Source: Occultella glacieicola (GTDB lineage Bacteria; Actinomycetota; Actinomycetes; Actinomycetales; Beutenbergiaceae). From it: a stretch of 43,250 nt of DNA. The notes beneath the pieces were generated by a model that saw only the letters and a program-made list of their open reading frames with translations, was not told the origin of the DNA and searched no databases. The stretch is taken from positions 1-43,250 of the forward strand of contig NZ_SMNA01000018.1 of the NCBI RefSeq assembly GCF_004353825.1, written 5' to 3'. This document shows positions 1 through 7,705 of the stretch, piece by piece. Positions within the stretch are counted from its first letter, which is position 1. Each line of letters begins with the position of its first letter. Both the position numbers and the translations under genes were made by a program.

Positions 1-90
1 CCCGCGCCGCCCGCCCCCGCCCGTGCGCCAGCCCCGGCCGGCCCCGCAGCTCCCGCTCGCCGGCCCCCGCGCCGCAGGCGCTCGGGCTGA
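1..90 (+). CDS. C-terminal tail of a Pro/Ala/Arg-rich protein (partial)
   Basis: Frame 1 is open from the window edge to a TGA at 88-90. It encodes 29 residues made almost only of Pro, Ala, Arg and Gly, ending RRPPRRRRSG. Such tails are common at the ends of actinobacterial membrane or nucleic-acid-binding proteins, but no domain is visible and the function cannot be assigned. The stop codon forms the outer edge of the large palindrome that follows, which fits a gene end joined directly to a hairpin. A chance open frame in very GC-rich DNA cannot be excluded. Confidence 0.4.
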   Translation, partial: PAPPAPARAPAPAGPAAPARRPPRRRRSG

Positions 91-157
91 CCTAGTACCT
101 GTCGCGTTGAGATCGCCGATGTGGGGGTCCGATCTCGACACCGCAGGTCCTAGGTCA
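88..157. repeat. Large imperfect palindrome (possible terminator or repeat element)
   Basis: The arms at 88-115 and 130-157 are 28 nt each around a 14-nt loop. The outer part pairs TGACCTAG with CTAGGTCA and ACCTG with CAGGT. The inner part pairs GAGATCG with CGATCTC. I count about 23 Watson-Crick pairs, 2 G-T pairs and 3 mismatches. A second pairing is possible between CGCGTTGA (103-110) and TCAACGCG (155-162). The palindrome lies between a gene end and msrB. It could be a transcription terminator or one copy of a dispersed palindromic element. No transposase is linked to it. Confidence 0.6.
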
Positions 158-258
158 ACGCGGTGACCCGCCGGCGCGGGCTGGCGGGGGAGGGGTGCCC
201 AGGTGCGGGTGAGGTGAAGCACTGTGGTTCGCGGGCGATTCGGGGTGACAATGGCGAC

Positions 259-660
259 ATGTACAAGGTGACGAAGTCCGAGGACGAATGGCGCGACGAG
301 CTCAGCCCGCAGGAGTACCAGGTGCTGCGCCAGGCCGGGACCGAGCGCCCCGGCACCGGTGAGCTCCTGAACGAGGAGCGCATCGGCGTCTACCACTGTC
401 GCGCGTGCGGCGCGGAACTCTTCCGCAGCGAGACCAAGTTCGAGGCGCACTGCGGCTGGCCCAGCTTCTACCAGCCGAACGAGTCCGACGCCGTCGAACT
501 CATCGAGGACCGCACCCTCGGCATGGTGCGCACCGAGGTGCGCTGCGCCAACTGCGGCTCCCACCTGGGGCACGTCTTCGACGACGCCCCGCAGACACCC
601 ACCGGGGACCGGTTCTGCATGAACTCGGTGTCGCTGACGTTCGAGCCCGCCCAGGGATGA
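259..660 (+). CDS. msrB: Peptide-methionine (R)-S-oxide reductase MsrB
   Basis: This cytosolic repair enzyme reduces the R-epimer of methionine sulfoxide in oxidised proteins, using thioredoxin-type reductants. The 133-residue product is a full-length single-domain SelR protein. Two CxxC pairs (Cys47/Cys50 in CRAC and Cys96/Cys99 in CANC) form the structural zinc site of the zinc-binding MsrB class. The catalytic Cys120 lies in RFCMNSVSL, equivalent to the family RxCxN motif. HCGWPSF (64-70) and GHVFDD are also conserved. The ATG at 259 gives the usual N-terminus; the frame stays open upstream but that part has no family similarity. The stop overlaps the next start (ATGA at 657-660), so it is probably co-transcribed with the hydrolase gene. 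No msrA is visible. Confidence 0.95.
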   Translation: MYKVTKSEDEWRDELSPQEYQVLRQAGTERPGTGELLNEERIGVYHCRACGAELFRSETKFEAHCGWPSFYQPNESDAVELIEDRTLGMVRTEVRCANCGSHLGHVFDDAPQTPTGDRFCMNSVSLTFEPAQG

Positions 661-1421
661 CCCCGTTGCGGATCCTGTCCTTCAACATCCAGAGAGGACT
701 GTCCGTCGCGGGTCGCCCCACCGGCGAGACCACGCTCGCGGCCGCGTTCGACGGCGTGAGCGCGGACGTCGTGGCGTTGCAGGAGGTGGACCGCGACCAG
801 CCCCGGTCCGGGCATCTCGACCAGGCCCGCGTGATCGCCACCGCCCTGGGACTGGAGCACGTGCGGTATGCGGCGGTGCTCGGTGGGGACGTCCGGCTCG
901 GCAAACGCGCCTCCGGCAGCCTCGGCGCGCGGACCGGGCCCGGGTATGGCCTGGCGATCCTGTCCCGGTACCCGATCACGGCCTGGTTCGCCCGGCGCCT
1001 GCCGCGGGTGCCGGTGGCGCTGCCGGGCTGGAAGAGCGGGCGCCCGATCGCCTGGCACGACGAACCCCGGGGTGCGATGGCTGCGGTGCTGGCGACCCCG
1101 GCCGGGCCGGTCGGGCTCTGTAACACCCATCTGTCCCAGGCGGGGCCGATGGCCGCGCTGCAGCTGACCCGGGTGCTCCGCTCGGTCGACTCGCTCCCTG
1201 GCGCCCACCTCGTGTGCGGCGACCTCAACCTCAACCATGGCACGGTCGCGCGGGTCGCGCCGGACTACCTTGCCGCCCGGGCCGACACGTTCCCTGCCGA
1301 CCGTCCCCGCCGCCAGATCGACCACACCCTGGTCCGGGGCGCCCGCATCGTCACGGCCGCCGCCACGCGGCCGCCGATCTCCGACCACCGGGCCCTCGAG
1401 GTGACCGTCGACCTCGGCTGA
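657..1421 (+). CDS. Endonuclease/exonuclease/phosphatase (EEP) family metal-dependent hydrolase
   Basis: This is a 254-residue EEP-fold protein of the DNase I/exonuclease III/sphingomyelinase superfamily, probably cleaving a phosphodiester or phosphomonoester with Mg2+. The motifs occur in the expected order: N-terminal ILSFNIQRG with the metal-site Asn, LQEVD with the catalytic Glu, NTHLS, GDLNLN with the Asp/Asn pair, and C-terminal SDHRALEV with the general-base His. There is no signal peptide or membrane segment. The ATG at 657 overlaps the msrB stop, indicating translational coupling. The substrate cannot be told from sequence; the link to msrB may only reflect shared transcription. Confidence 0.88.
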   Translation: MTPLRILSFNIQRGLSVAGRPTGETTLAAAFDGVSADVVALQEVDRDQPRSGHLDQARVIATALGLEHVRYAAVLGGDVRLGKRASGSLGARTGPGYGLAILSRYPITAWFARRLPRVPVALPGWKSGRPIAWHDEPRGAMAAVLATPAGPVGLCNTHLSQAGPMAALQLTRVLRSVDSLPGAHLVCGDLNLNHGTVARVAPDYLAARADTFPADRPRRQIDHTLVRGARIVTAAATRPPISDHRALEVTVDLG

Positions 1422-1538
1422 GTCCTCGACCGATCGGGCCACCGGCGCCCACCCGTCCCGGCAATGCGTCCGGGAGGCGGACCGCCGGGCGGGCCCCCCG
1501 GGGCGCGCTGGCATCATGGACCGGATGAGCGGGCAGCG

Positions 1539-2417
1539 ATGAGACGAGTGGTGGATCGCACCCCGGCACCGCTGCTGTTCCTGATCGGCGGCTTCTCGCA
1601 GTACGTCGGCGCTGCCCTCGCGGTCGGCCTCTACCCGACGATGCCTCCGCACGCGGTCGCCTGGCTGCGCGCGGTCGTCGCCGGCGTCGTCCTCCTGCTC
1701 GTGGTGCGCCCGTGGCGCGCCGACTGGACCCGCCGCACGCTCATCCAGACCGGCGTGTTCGGCGTGGTGCTGCTCGGCATGAACATGCTGTTCTACGTCG
1801 CGATCGACCACCTCCCGCTCGGCGCCGCCGTGGCTGTGGAGTTCACCGGCCCCGTGGCCGTCGCTGCCTGGGGCGGACGCACCGCACGCTCGCGGATCGC
1901 GATCGGCCTGGCCTTGTTCGGGGTGCTGTCGATCAGCCTGATCGGCCTGGACTGGTCGGTGACCGGCTCGACGGCGGAACTCGTCATCGGTCTCGCGGCG
2001 GCACTTGCCGCCGGGGTGCTCTGGGCGGCCTACATGGTCATCGGGGGCCGCATCGTGCGGGCCCGGGACGGGCTCTCCTCCCTCGCGGTGGGTCTGGCGA
2101 TCGGTGCGGTCGCGTTCGCGCCGTTCTCGGCGCCGTTCGCCGGCGCGGTCCTGCGCCCGGAGATCCTCGTGATCGCGATCGCCGTCGGGGTGCTCTCCAG
2201 TGTGGTGCCGTACACCCTCGACCAGATCACCCTGAAGCGCCTCGGCACGGCCACGTTCGCGCTCATGAACGCGCTGCTGCCGGTCTCGGCGACCGTGATC
2301 GGGGTGATCGCGCTGGCTCAGCTGCCCACGGTCGGTGAGGTGGTCGGGGTGCTCGCGGTGAGCGCTGCGGTGTGGATCTCCGGCAGCGGCAGAAGGCCCA
2401 CTGTCGAGCCGACCTGA
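1539..2417 (+). CDS. EamA/DMT-family exporter, RhtA-like
   Basis: This is a 292-residue inner-membrane protein with about ten hydrophobic helices arranged as two EamA repeats. The start of the first repeat (QYVGAALAVGLYP) and the FYVAIDHLPLGAAVAVEFTGP segment resemble RhtA-type threonine/homoserine exporters. The second repeat carries VLSSVVPYTLDQITLKRL. RhtA-like proteins export amino acids or related metabolites by proton antiport; the substrate here is inferred only. The ATG at 1539 starts directly before the first helix and the upstream part of the frame has no membrane character. The stop is followed closely by four tandem 10-bp repeats. Confidence 0.88.
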   Translation: MRRVVDRTPAPLLFLIGGFSQYVGAALAVGLYPTMPPHAVAWLRAVVAGVVLLLVVRPWRADWTRRTLIQTGVFGVVLLGMNMLFYVAIDHLPLGAAVAVEFTGPVAVAAWGGRTARSRIAIGLALFGVLSISLIGLDWSVTGSTAELVIGLAAALAAGVLWAAYMVIGGRIVRARDGLSSLAVGLAIGAVAFAPFSAPFAGAVLRPEILVIAIAVGVLSSVVPYTLDQITLKRLGTATFALMNALLPVSATVIGVIALAQLPTVGEVVGVLAVSAAVWISGSGRRPTVEPT

Positions 2418-2420
2418 CCC

Positions 2421-2460
2421 TGCCCGACCCTGCCCGAACCTGCCCGAACCTGCCCGAACC
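2421..2460. repeat. Tandem 10-bp repeat (four units of TGCCCGAACC type)
   Basis: Directly after the exporter stop, the 10-mer TGCCCGAACC occurs three times (2431-2460). It is preceded by TGCCCGACCC (2421-2430) and a more degenerate unit before that. The 10-bp period matches one helical turn. This could be polymerase slippage or an array of half-sites for a DNA-binding protein; no function can be assigned. Confidence 0.85.
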
Positions 2461-2569
2461 GGACCGGCCCGCGACGTGCTTCAACAGGCGCGAGGGGACC
2501 GTCTGTGCCACGCTTTCGAGCGCAGCCACCGCTGCGAATGTCTGTTCGAGACTGGATCGAGGTTCAGCA

Positions 2570-2854
2570 ATGGGTGAGATCATCGGTGTCATCGTCTTCG
2601 GTGCCGTCATCGGCGTCATCGCACGCCTCGTGCGGCCGGGACCGCAGAAGATCGGCATGCTCTGGACGGTCATCATCGGGATCGCCGGTGCCCTGATCGG
2701 TTACCTGATCTCGGGTTGGCTCGGCGTCCAGGACACCGACGGCATCGACTGGATCCGCTGGGTCATCTCCATCGTTGCCGCCGTCATCCTGCTCGGTGTC
2801 TACCTGGGGCTGACCGCGAAGAAGGGCACGGGCGGCAGCTCCGTCCGGAAGTGA
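2570..2854 (+). CDS. GlsB/YeaQ/YmgE family small membrane protein
   Basis: This 94-residue protein has three hydrophobic segments (about residues 3-20, 29-48 and 60-82) and a Lys/Ser-rich tail. It has the family pattern GxIxGxIARLVRPG near the N-terminus and a Gly-rich second helix (IIGIAGALIGYLISGWLG). The family was once named transglycosylase-associated; members are often stress-induced, but no biochemical function is settled. It is a stand-alone gene between the exporter and nagB. The ATG at 2570 has only a weak GAGG upstream. Confidence 0.85.
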   Translation: MGEIIGVIVFGAVIGVIARLVRPGPQKIGMLWTVIIGIAGALIGYLISGWLGVQDTDGIDWIRWVISIVAAVILLGVYLGLTAKKGTGGSSVRK

Positions 2855-2990
2855 ACGCCCGGCACGGCGCAGGCTCCTGCGGACGTGCCGACCGAGGGTC
2901 CGGTGGCCGAACGGCCGCCGGGCCCTCGCCGCGTCCGGCACGGCTGCGGCGCCGGTGGGACGGGGCCCGCGGGTCTGGGAGAGTAGGCCC

Positions 2991-3776
2991 ATGGAGCTGA
3001 TCATCGCGCCGGACTCCCGGGCCATCGCCACCATCGTCGCCGACGCGATCGGCGCACTGCTGCGCCGCCGGGCCGATGCCGTCCTCGGCGTCGCCACCGG
3101 CTCCTCACCGCTGGCGATCTACGACGAACTGGCCGCCCGGCACGCAGCCGGCGAGGTCTCCTTCGCACGGGCGCGGGCGTTCATGCTGGACGAGTACGTG
3201 GGCCTGGCCACCGAGCACCCGCAGCGGTACCGGAACGTGATCGAGGCCGAGTTCGCGGGCCGGGTGGACATCGACCCCGCGAACGTGTCCGGCCCCGACG
3301 GGCTGGCCGACGACATCCCCGCGGCGTGCGCCGCCTACGAGCAGGCGATCGTCGACGCCGGTGGCGTGGACCTGCAGATCCTCGGGATCGGCACCGACGG
3401 GCACATCGCGTTCAACGAGCCCGGCTCCTCGCTCGCCTCCCGGACCCGGATCAAGACCCTCACCATGCAGACCCGCCAGGACAACGCCCGGTTCTTCGAC
3501 GACGACGTCGACCAAGTGCCCACGCACTGTCTGACCCAGGGCCTGGCCACCATCATGGATGCACGGCACCTGGTGCTCGTGGCCACCGGCCTGAGCAAGG
3601 CGGAGGCGGTGCACCACATGGTCGAGGGGAGCGTCAGCGCGATGTGGCCGGCCACCATCCTGCAACACCATCCGCACGTGACCGTGCTCGTGGACGAGGC
3701 GGCGGCGTCCCGGCTGCAGCTCGCGGGCTACTTCCGCCAGACCTTCGAGTCGAAGCCGGCCTGGCAGGGCATCTGA
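2991..3776 (+). CDS. nagB: Glucosamine-6-phosphate deaminase NagB
   Basis: NagB converts glucosamine-6-phosphate to fructose-6-phosphate and ammonia, linking amino-sugar and cell-wall recycling to glycolysis. The 261-residue product has the N-terminal phosphate-binding ATGSSPLAIYDEL (around residue 34), the catalytic-loop FMLDEYVGL, and the diagnostic GIGTDGHIAFNEPGSS, which carries the Asp/His/Glu relay. The length is normal for the family. It lies alone on the + strand, but nagZ, which releases GlcNAc, is 2.2 kb away on the other strand, so a shared amino-sugar theme is likely. I found no convincing DasR operator directly upstream. Confidence 0.95.
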   Translation: MELIIAPDSRAIATIVADAIGALLRRRADAVLGVATGSSPLAIYDELAARHAAGEVSFARARAFMLDEYVGLATEHPQRYRNVIEAEFAGRVDIDPANVSGPDGLADDIPAACAAYEQAIVDAGGVDLQILGIGTDGHIAFNEPGSSLASRTRIKTLTMQTRQDNARFFDDDVDQVPTHCLTQGLATIMDARHLVLVATGLSKAEAVHHMVEGSVSAMWPATILQHHPHVTVLVDEAAASRLQLAGYFRQTFESKPAWQGI

Positions 3777-3872
3777 ACCGTCGGGCAAATCTGGCCGCGG
3801 CTCGGATCGGGCCGGGCCGCCGGACGGCTGCCGGCCGTGCGCCCCGCCCGACCGGGACCTGACCGGACCCCG

Positions 3873-4592
3873 TCAGCCGGGGGCGATGCTGAACCGGTTG
3901 CCGTCGGTGTCGGTCAGTTCGACGGCACCAACGGCACCACCGGTGCCGTCGGCATCGTCGACCCGGTGCGCACCCAGGGCGATCAGCCGCTCGACCTCGA
4001 CGGCGAGGGCGCCGTCGGCCACGACCAGGTCGAAGCGTTGGCGGTGGTTCCACGGCTGGGGCGTCAGCGGCGGACCACCCCAGGCGACCTTCGTGCCGCC
4101 GGTCGGCGCCTGGACCGCGGTCTCGGAGTCCCGGTCCCAGACGAGCGGCCACCGCAGGACCTCGGACCAGAACAGCCCGACCTCCCGGGTGCCCTCGCAG
4201 GCGATCTCGCCAAGGAAGCCGCAGCCGGCCAGGAACGCGTTGCCGGGCTCGATCACGCACAGCTCGTTGCCCTCGGGATCGGCCAGCACGATGTGTCCCT
4301 CCTCCGGCCGCTGGCCCACGTCGAGGTGACGGGCCCCGAGCCCGAGCAGACGGTCGACGGTGCCCTGCTGGTCGGCGGGGTCGTCGCTGGTCAGGTGCAG
4401 GTGGATCCGGTTCGGCGCGACCTTCTCGGCCGTGGTGGGCGAGAAGCGCAGGCCGACCTGGGTCTCGGTGCCGGGCAGCAGCGGCCCGCCGCTCTCGTCG
4501 AGGACGTCCCGCCCGAGAGCGGCCGCCCAGAAGGCAGCCACCCTGGCGGGCTCGCGGGCATCGAACGTCACGGACCGCAGTCGCAGTGCCAT
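3873..4592 (-). CDS. Two-domain VOC (glyoxalase-like) protein
   Basis: This 239-residue protein contains two tandem vicinal-oxygen-chelate modules of about 120 residues each. The first ends with HIVLADPEGNELCVIEP and the second with VELTDTDGNRFSIAPG, the typical closing strand with metal-site Glu/Asp positions. Actinobacterial homologues are annotated as glyoxalase or bleomycin-resistance-like proteins without known substrate. The ATG at 4592 begins MALRLRSVTFDA; a GTG three codons upstream is less likely. It converges with nagB. Confidence 0.85.
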   Translation of the reverse strand: MALRLRSVTFDAREPARVAAFWAAALGRDVLDESGGPLLPGTETQVGLRFSPTTAEKVAPNRIHLHLTSDDPADQQGTVDRLLGLGARHLDVGQRPEEGHIVLADPEGNELCVIEPGNAFLAGCGFLGEIACEGTREVGLFWSEVLRWPLVWDRDSETAVQAPTGGTKVAWGGPPLTPQPWNHRQRFDLVVADGALAVEVERLIALGAHRVDDADGTGGAVGAVELTDTDGNRFSIAPG

Positions 4593-4676
4593 GCACCGCA
4601 CAGTAGGCGCGACCGGAGCGCCCCGGCCACCGGATTTCAGCAGCTGCCGGCGGCGCCGCGGGGACGGGCCGGGGCG

Positions 4677-5927
4677 TCAGGCGGTCCCGGACGAGGAGCG
4701 GGCACCGAGGAACGGCTCCAGGTCGTCCTCCCGGTCGAGCCAGGCGGCGAGGCCCTCGGCCTGCTCCGCCGGCGTGAGCAGCGACTCGGAGAACGCCTGC
4801 GCGACGGCGTCCGCGTGCGGGCCGGCGCCGACCACCAGGAACCGGGTGTGCGGCGGGTGGGCGTTCCAGCGCGAGGCCACCCCGACGCTCAGTTGCCGCC
4901 CGGCGCCGAGCACCCCACACACCGAGTCCGGCCGGTTCGGCACCCAGAACCGCCCGCGGACCACCCGCGGCCCGTTGATCAGGGCGTCGATGTGGGTGAG
5001 CAGGCGGCTCGGATGCACGGCCACGGGCGAGCGCAGGTCCAGGGTCCACACGCCCGACGGCGCCGGCTCGCCCGAGCGGTCGCCGTCGGGTCCGCCGGTG
5101 GCCCCGTCGCTGTCGGGTCCGCCGCCGGCCCGGCGGAGGTCCGCGCCCGGCCCGGGTTCCATGCTCAGCGGGTGCACCCGCCGTTCGGTGGCCAGGGTGG
5201 AGTGCGGGTGGCCGAGGACACCGCTGAGCCACGGCTCGTGCGCGTCCTCCCAGCGGGTGCTCTCGGGTGCGCGTAGGGCATCGAGCAGGTCGGAGCCGAG
5301 GTGGGCGCCGTGGGTGGCGTGTGTGGCCGGGCTGATCCCGACGCGGGGCGGCGGTGTGGTGCGTGCCGGGGTGGTGAGCAGGACCGCGTCCGCGATCGGC
5401 AGCTGGCCGAGCAGCACCTCGCCGACGGCGCGGTGGTCGCCGTGGGTGAGCATCAGGTCACGGTCGGCGAGGTCCTCCTCGCCGAGCAGGTCCGTGGCCA
5501 GCGTGTCCGGGTTCACCAGGCTCACGGTGGCGCCGAGCCGGATCCGGCTCAGGGCACCGCCGGGCGCGAGGTGCTGCGCCAGTCCCCGGACGGCCGGCAG
5601 CAGCTCGGCGGCGGCGGGCAGCGCGAGGATCATGCCGCCGTAGGACCCGGTCTCCGCGAGCCGGGCCAGCACCGGCACGGCGTCCTCCCGGACGGCGCAG
5701 GCAGGGCAGACATGGTCGAGATCCACGAACGTGTCCTCGAGGGCGGCGCCGGCGTGCAGGATCCGGCGGCGGAGGCGGTGGTTCACGAGGTCGTGGACCA
5801 CGGCGACCACGTCCGGGCGATCCACCAGAGCGACGCCGAGCGCGATCTCACGGTCGATGGGATCGACGCTCGCCAGCACGGTCACGGGTGTCCGCGGTGG
5901 CCCCTGCGGCTCGGCACGCTCACTCAT
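4677..5927 (-). CDS. CobW/G3E-like protein lacking a P-loop, iron-box linked
   Basis: This 416-residue cytosolic protein is related to CobW/YciC-type G3E metallochaperones. The C-terminal half is the recognisable CobW_C part (LTHIDALINGPRVVRGRFWVP, then GVASRWNAHPPHTRFLVVG). The N-terminal half keeps a remnant of the metal motif (CPAC, Cys74 and Cys77, followed by VREDAV) but has no GxxGxGKT Walker A, so GTP binding is probably lost or altered. Many actinobacteria carry such degenerate paralogues. A linker around residues 260-285 is expanded by a 27-bp duplication. The ATG at 5927 is chosen because earlier in-frame codons would translate through the iron box. Iron-repressed expression is inferred from that box; a role in metal supply is likely but the metal is unknown. 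Confidence 0.78.
   Translation of the reverse strand: MSERAEPQGPPRTPVTVLASVDPIDREIALGVALVDRPDVVAVVHDLVNHRLRRRILHAGAALEDTFVDLDHVCPACAVREDAVPVLARLAETGSYGGMILALPAAAELLPAVRGLAQHLAPGGALSRIRLGATVSLVNPDTLATDLLGEEDLADRDLMLTHGDHRAVGEVLLGQLPIADAVLLTTPARTTPPPRVGISPATHATHGAHLGSDLLDALRAPESTRWEDAHEPWLSGVLGHPHSTLATERRVHPLSMEPGPGADLRRAGGGPDSDGATGGPDGDRSGEPAPSGVWTLDLRSPVAVHPSRLLTHIDALINGPRVVRGRFWVPNRPDSVCGVLGAGRQLSVGVASRWNAHPPHTRFLVVGAGPHADAVAQAFSESLLTPAEQAEGLAAWLDREDDLEPFLGARSSSGTA
5079..5132. repeat. 27-bp in-frame tandem duplication in the CobW-like gene
   Basis: Units at 5079-5105 and 5106-5132 match at about 23 of 27 positions, both beginning GTCGC and sharing GTCGGGTCCGCCG. They encode a Gly/Pro/Asp-rich stretch (SDGATGGPDGDRSGEP) in the linker between the degenerate nucleotide-binding part and the CobW_C part. 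Confidence 0.75.
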
Positions 5928-5933
5928 GCTACC

Positions 5934-5952
5934 TAAGGATAGCCTTACCTGA
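5934..5952 (-). promoter_or_regulatory. DtxR/IdeR-type iron box
   Basis: The 19-bp site TAAGGATAGCCTTACCTGA matches 17 of 19 positions of the actinobacterial iron-box consensus TWAGGTWAGSCTWACCTWA, from memory of the DtxR/IdeR family. It is an imperfect palindrome centred on G/C at 5943. It ends 7 bp before the start codon of the CobW-like gene, so bound Fe-repressor would block the promoter or ribosome-binding region. The short 34-nt gap to nagZ gives no room for a separate promoter further away. Confidence 0.75.
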
Positions 5953-5979
5953 GTGGAGATCAAGACAGGGTGAGCCGGG

Positions 5980-7563
5980 CTACCCGGGCCCGACGAGCAG
6001 GTCGGCCACGGCCCATCCGCTCGCGGCACCGGACCCGAACGTGGTCACCATCCGTGCCGGGCTCATCGCGAGCCGGCCCGGCCAGCCCAGGCGCACGACG
6101 ACGGCGTCCGGGCGCGCGGCCAGGACCGCGACCACCAGGTCCCGTTCCGCCGGGTGCACATGTGGCTGATCCAGGACGAGGACGAGTTCACCACCGACGG
6201 CCGCCGCGACGAGGTCCCCCGGGGCCGTGTCCCCGGCGCGCAGCGTGGTGACCGGGCGCCGCTCCGCGAGTGCGATCCCCACCGGGTCTGGCACGGCGCC
6301 CGCGGCCTCGTTACGACCTGCCCGGCCGTCGACGACCACCACGGTCGCACCCGCGGGCAGGCCCACGTCTCCCTGGACGTCGCAGGCACCGCGGGCCACG
6401 TCGATGGCGGACCGGTCGGTGATCGGCGCCGGGCCGGCCGCACCGGTCCGGGCCGTGCGCTGCTCCGCGACCCAGGCGCGCAGGGCCGCGATCCGCTCGG
6501 CCGCCGCTTCGAGCGACTCGGGGTCGAGGGTCCCGGCGTGCAGGGCCCCGGTGATGGCGCGGTGGGTCTGCGCGTACGTGCGCTCGTCGGGACGGGGGTC
6601 GGCGGCGGTGGCCGGGTAGACTCCGGCGTTGCCGAGGCAGAGCAGGTCCACCCCGGCACGCAGCGCGGCCACCGCGCCACCGCCGATCCCGAGGGTCGCG
6701 GAGATCGCCCGCATGTCCAGGGCGTCGGAGACGATCACCCCGCCGAAGCCCAGGCCGCGCAGCAGCGCCGTCGCTCGGGGGTTGACCGTGGCCGGCTCGG
6801 GACCCAGATGATCGACCACCAGGTGCGCGGTCAGCACCGCCCGTACGCCGGCGTCGATCGCGGCCCGGAACGGCGCCAGGTGGATCTCCTCGAGGTCGGC
6901 CACGGACGCCGACATCCGTGCCCCGCCGAGATGGGAGTCCGTCGCGGTGTCCCCGTGCCCGGGGAAGTGTTTCGCGCATGCGGCCGTGCCGGCGCCCTGG
7001 AGCCCGCGCACGTAGGCGGCGGTGTGCCGGGCGACGAGGTCCGCCTCGGCGCCGAACGACCGCACGCCGATCACCGGGTTGGCCGGGTTGCTGTTCACGT
7101 CGGCGACCGGGGCGAGGTCAACGCCGATGCCCCGCTCGGCCAGCTCGGTGCCGATCCGGGCGGCGACGGCGGCGGTCGCCGCGGGGTCGTCGTGGCGGCC
7201 GAGCACGGCGTGGCCCGGCACCGGGGAGCCGGCGCGGGCGTGCAGCCGGGTGACCGAGCCACCCTCCTCGTCGATGCCGACCACGGCGTCCGGACCACCG
7301 AGTTCGGCGACCAGACGCGCCGTCTGGTGCGGGTCGCCGTCGTCGATGTTGGTGGCGAACAGCACCGCGCCCGGGGCGCCGGCCTCGCGGGCGCCCAACA
7401 ACCACTCCGGGGCCGTGGTGCCCGCGAAGCCGGGCCAGAGGACGGCGTGTGCGAGTCGGTCGAGGGCGGGGTCGGTATGCCGCCTCGCGCCGCCGGGGCC
7501 ACCGGGACGGCGCCGGCGAGCACCGGTCCCGCCTGGGTCTGAGCTGGGCTCAAGCGTGCTCAT
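5980..7563 (-). CDS. nagZ: Glycoside hydrolase family 3 beta-N-acetylhexosaminidase (NagZ-like)
   Basis: This is a 527-residue GH3 protein. It probably removes terminal beta-linked GlcNAc from muropeptides or chitin fragments. The diagnostic loop KHFPGHGDTATDSH carries the His/Asp acid-base dyad found in NagZ-type enzymes, and the nucleophile Asp is in VIVSDALDM. GIDEEGGSVTRL is the substrate-binding strand. The TIM barrel ends near residue 375; a further C-terminal domain of about 150 residues (DGRAG, LAAAVGGELVLVLDQPH) follows, as in the longer actinobacterial enzymes. There is no signal peptide; the first 30 residues are Arg/Gly/Pro-rich, so a cytosolic location is likely. The ATG at 7563 has a weak DasR-like site overlapping it. 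Confidence 0.88.
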   Translation of the reverse strand: MSTLEPSSDPGGTGARRRRPGGPGGARRHTDPALDRLAHAVLWPGFAGTTAPEWLLGAREAGAPGAVLFATNIDDGDPHQTARLVAELGGPDAVVGIDEEGGSVTRLHARAGSPVPGHAVLGRHDDPAATAAVAARIGTELAERGIGVDLAPVADVNSNPANPVIGVRSFGAEADLVARHTAAYVRGLQGAGTAACAKHFPGHGDTATDSHLGGARMSASVADLEEIHLAPFRAAIDAGVRAVLTAHLVVDHLGPEPATVNPRATALLRGLGFGGVIVSDALDMRAISATLGIGGGAVAALRAGVDLLCLGNAGVYPATAADPRPDERTYAQTHRAITGALHAGTLDPESLEAAAERIAALRAWVAEQRTARTGAAGPAPITDRSAIDVARGACDVQGDVGLPAGATVVVVDGRAGRNEAAGAVPDPVGIALAERRPVTTLRAGDTAPGDLVAAAVGGELVLVLDQPHVHPAERDLVVAVLAARPDAVVVRLGWPGRLAMSPARMVTTFGSGAASGWAVADLLVGPG

Positions 7564-7574
7564 GGGCTAGACCG
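7563..7574. promoter_or_regulatory. Possible DasR (dre-like) operator at the nagZ start
   Basis: TGGGCTAGACCG matches 10 of 12 bases of the core dre palindrome TGGTCTAGACCA known for the GntR-family GlcNAc repressor DasR. It overlaps the first base of the nagZ ATG. The flanking bases do not extend the match, so this is a tentative site supported mainly by the function of the gene beneath it. Confidence 0.25.
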
Positions 7575-7705
7575 TAGTGGTTCCGTCGACGAGACCCGGG
7601 ACGCGCACTCCATTGCGGTGGTTGATCGGTTCTGGACCGAGCTCATGGCGAGGAATGCGCCGACGTGCCTGTGCAGGGCGGGTGGGCTGTGCGAGTATTC
7701 GCGCC

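Noticed and set aside
163-258. Upstream in-frame start of msrB at 163
   Set aside because: The extra 32 residues are Arg/Gly-rich and not part of MsrB; the ATG at 259 gives the usual N-terminus.
3634-5232. A 532-codon minus-strand frame across the VOC and CobW-like genes
   Set aside because: It overlaps two recognised proteins in another frame on the same strand and is Arg/Pro/Ala-rich.
5928-6029. Longer N-terminus of the CobW-like protein from a start at 6029
   Set aside because: It would translate through the iron box and into the nagZ end, and adds a sequence without family likeness.
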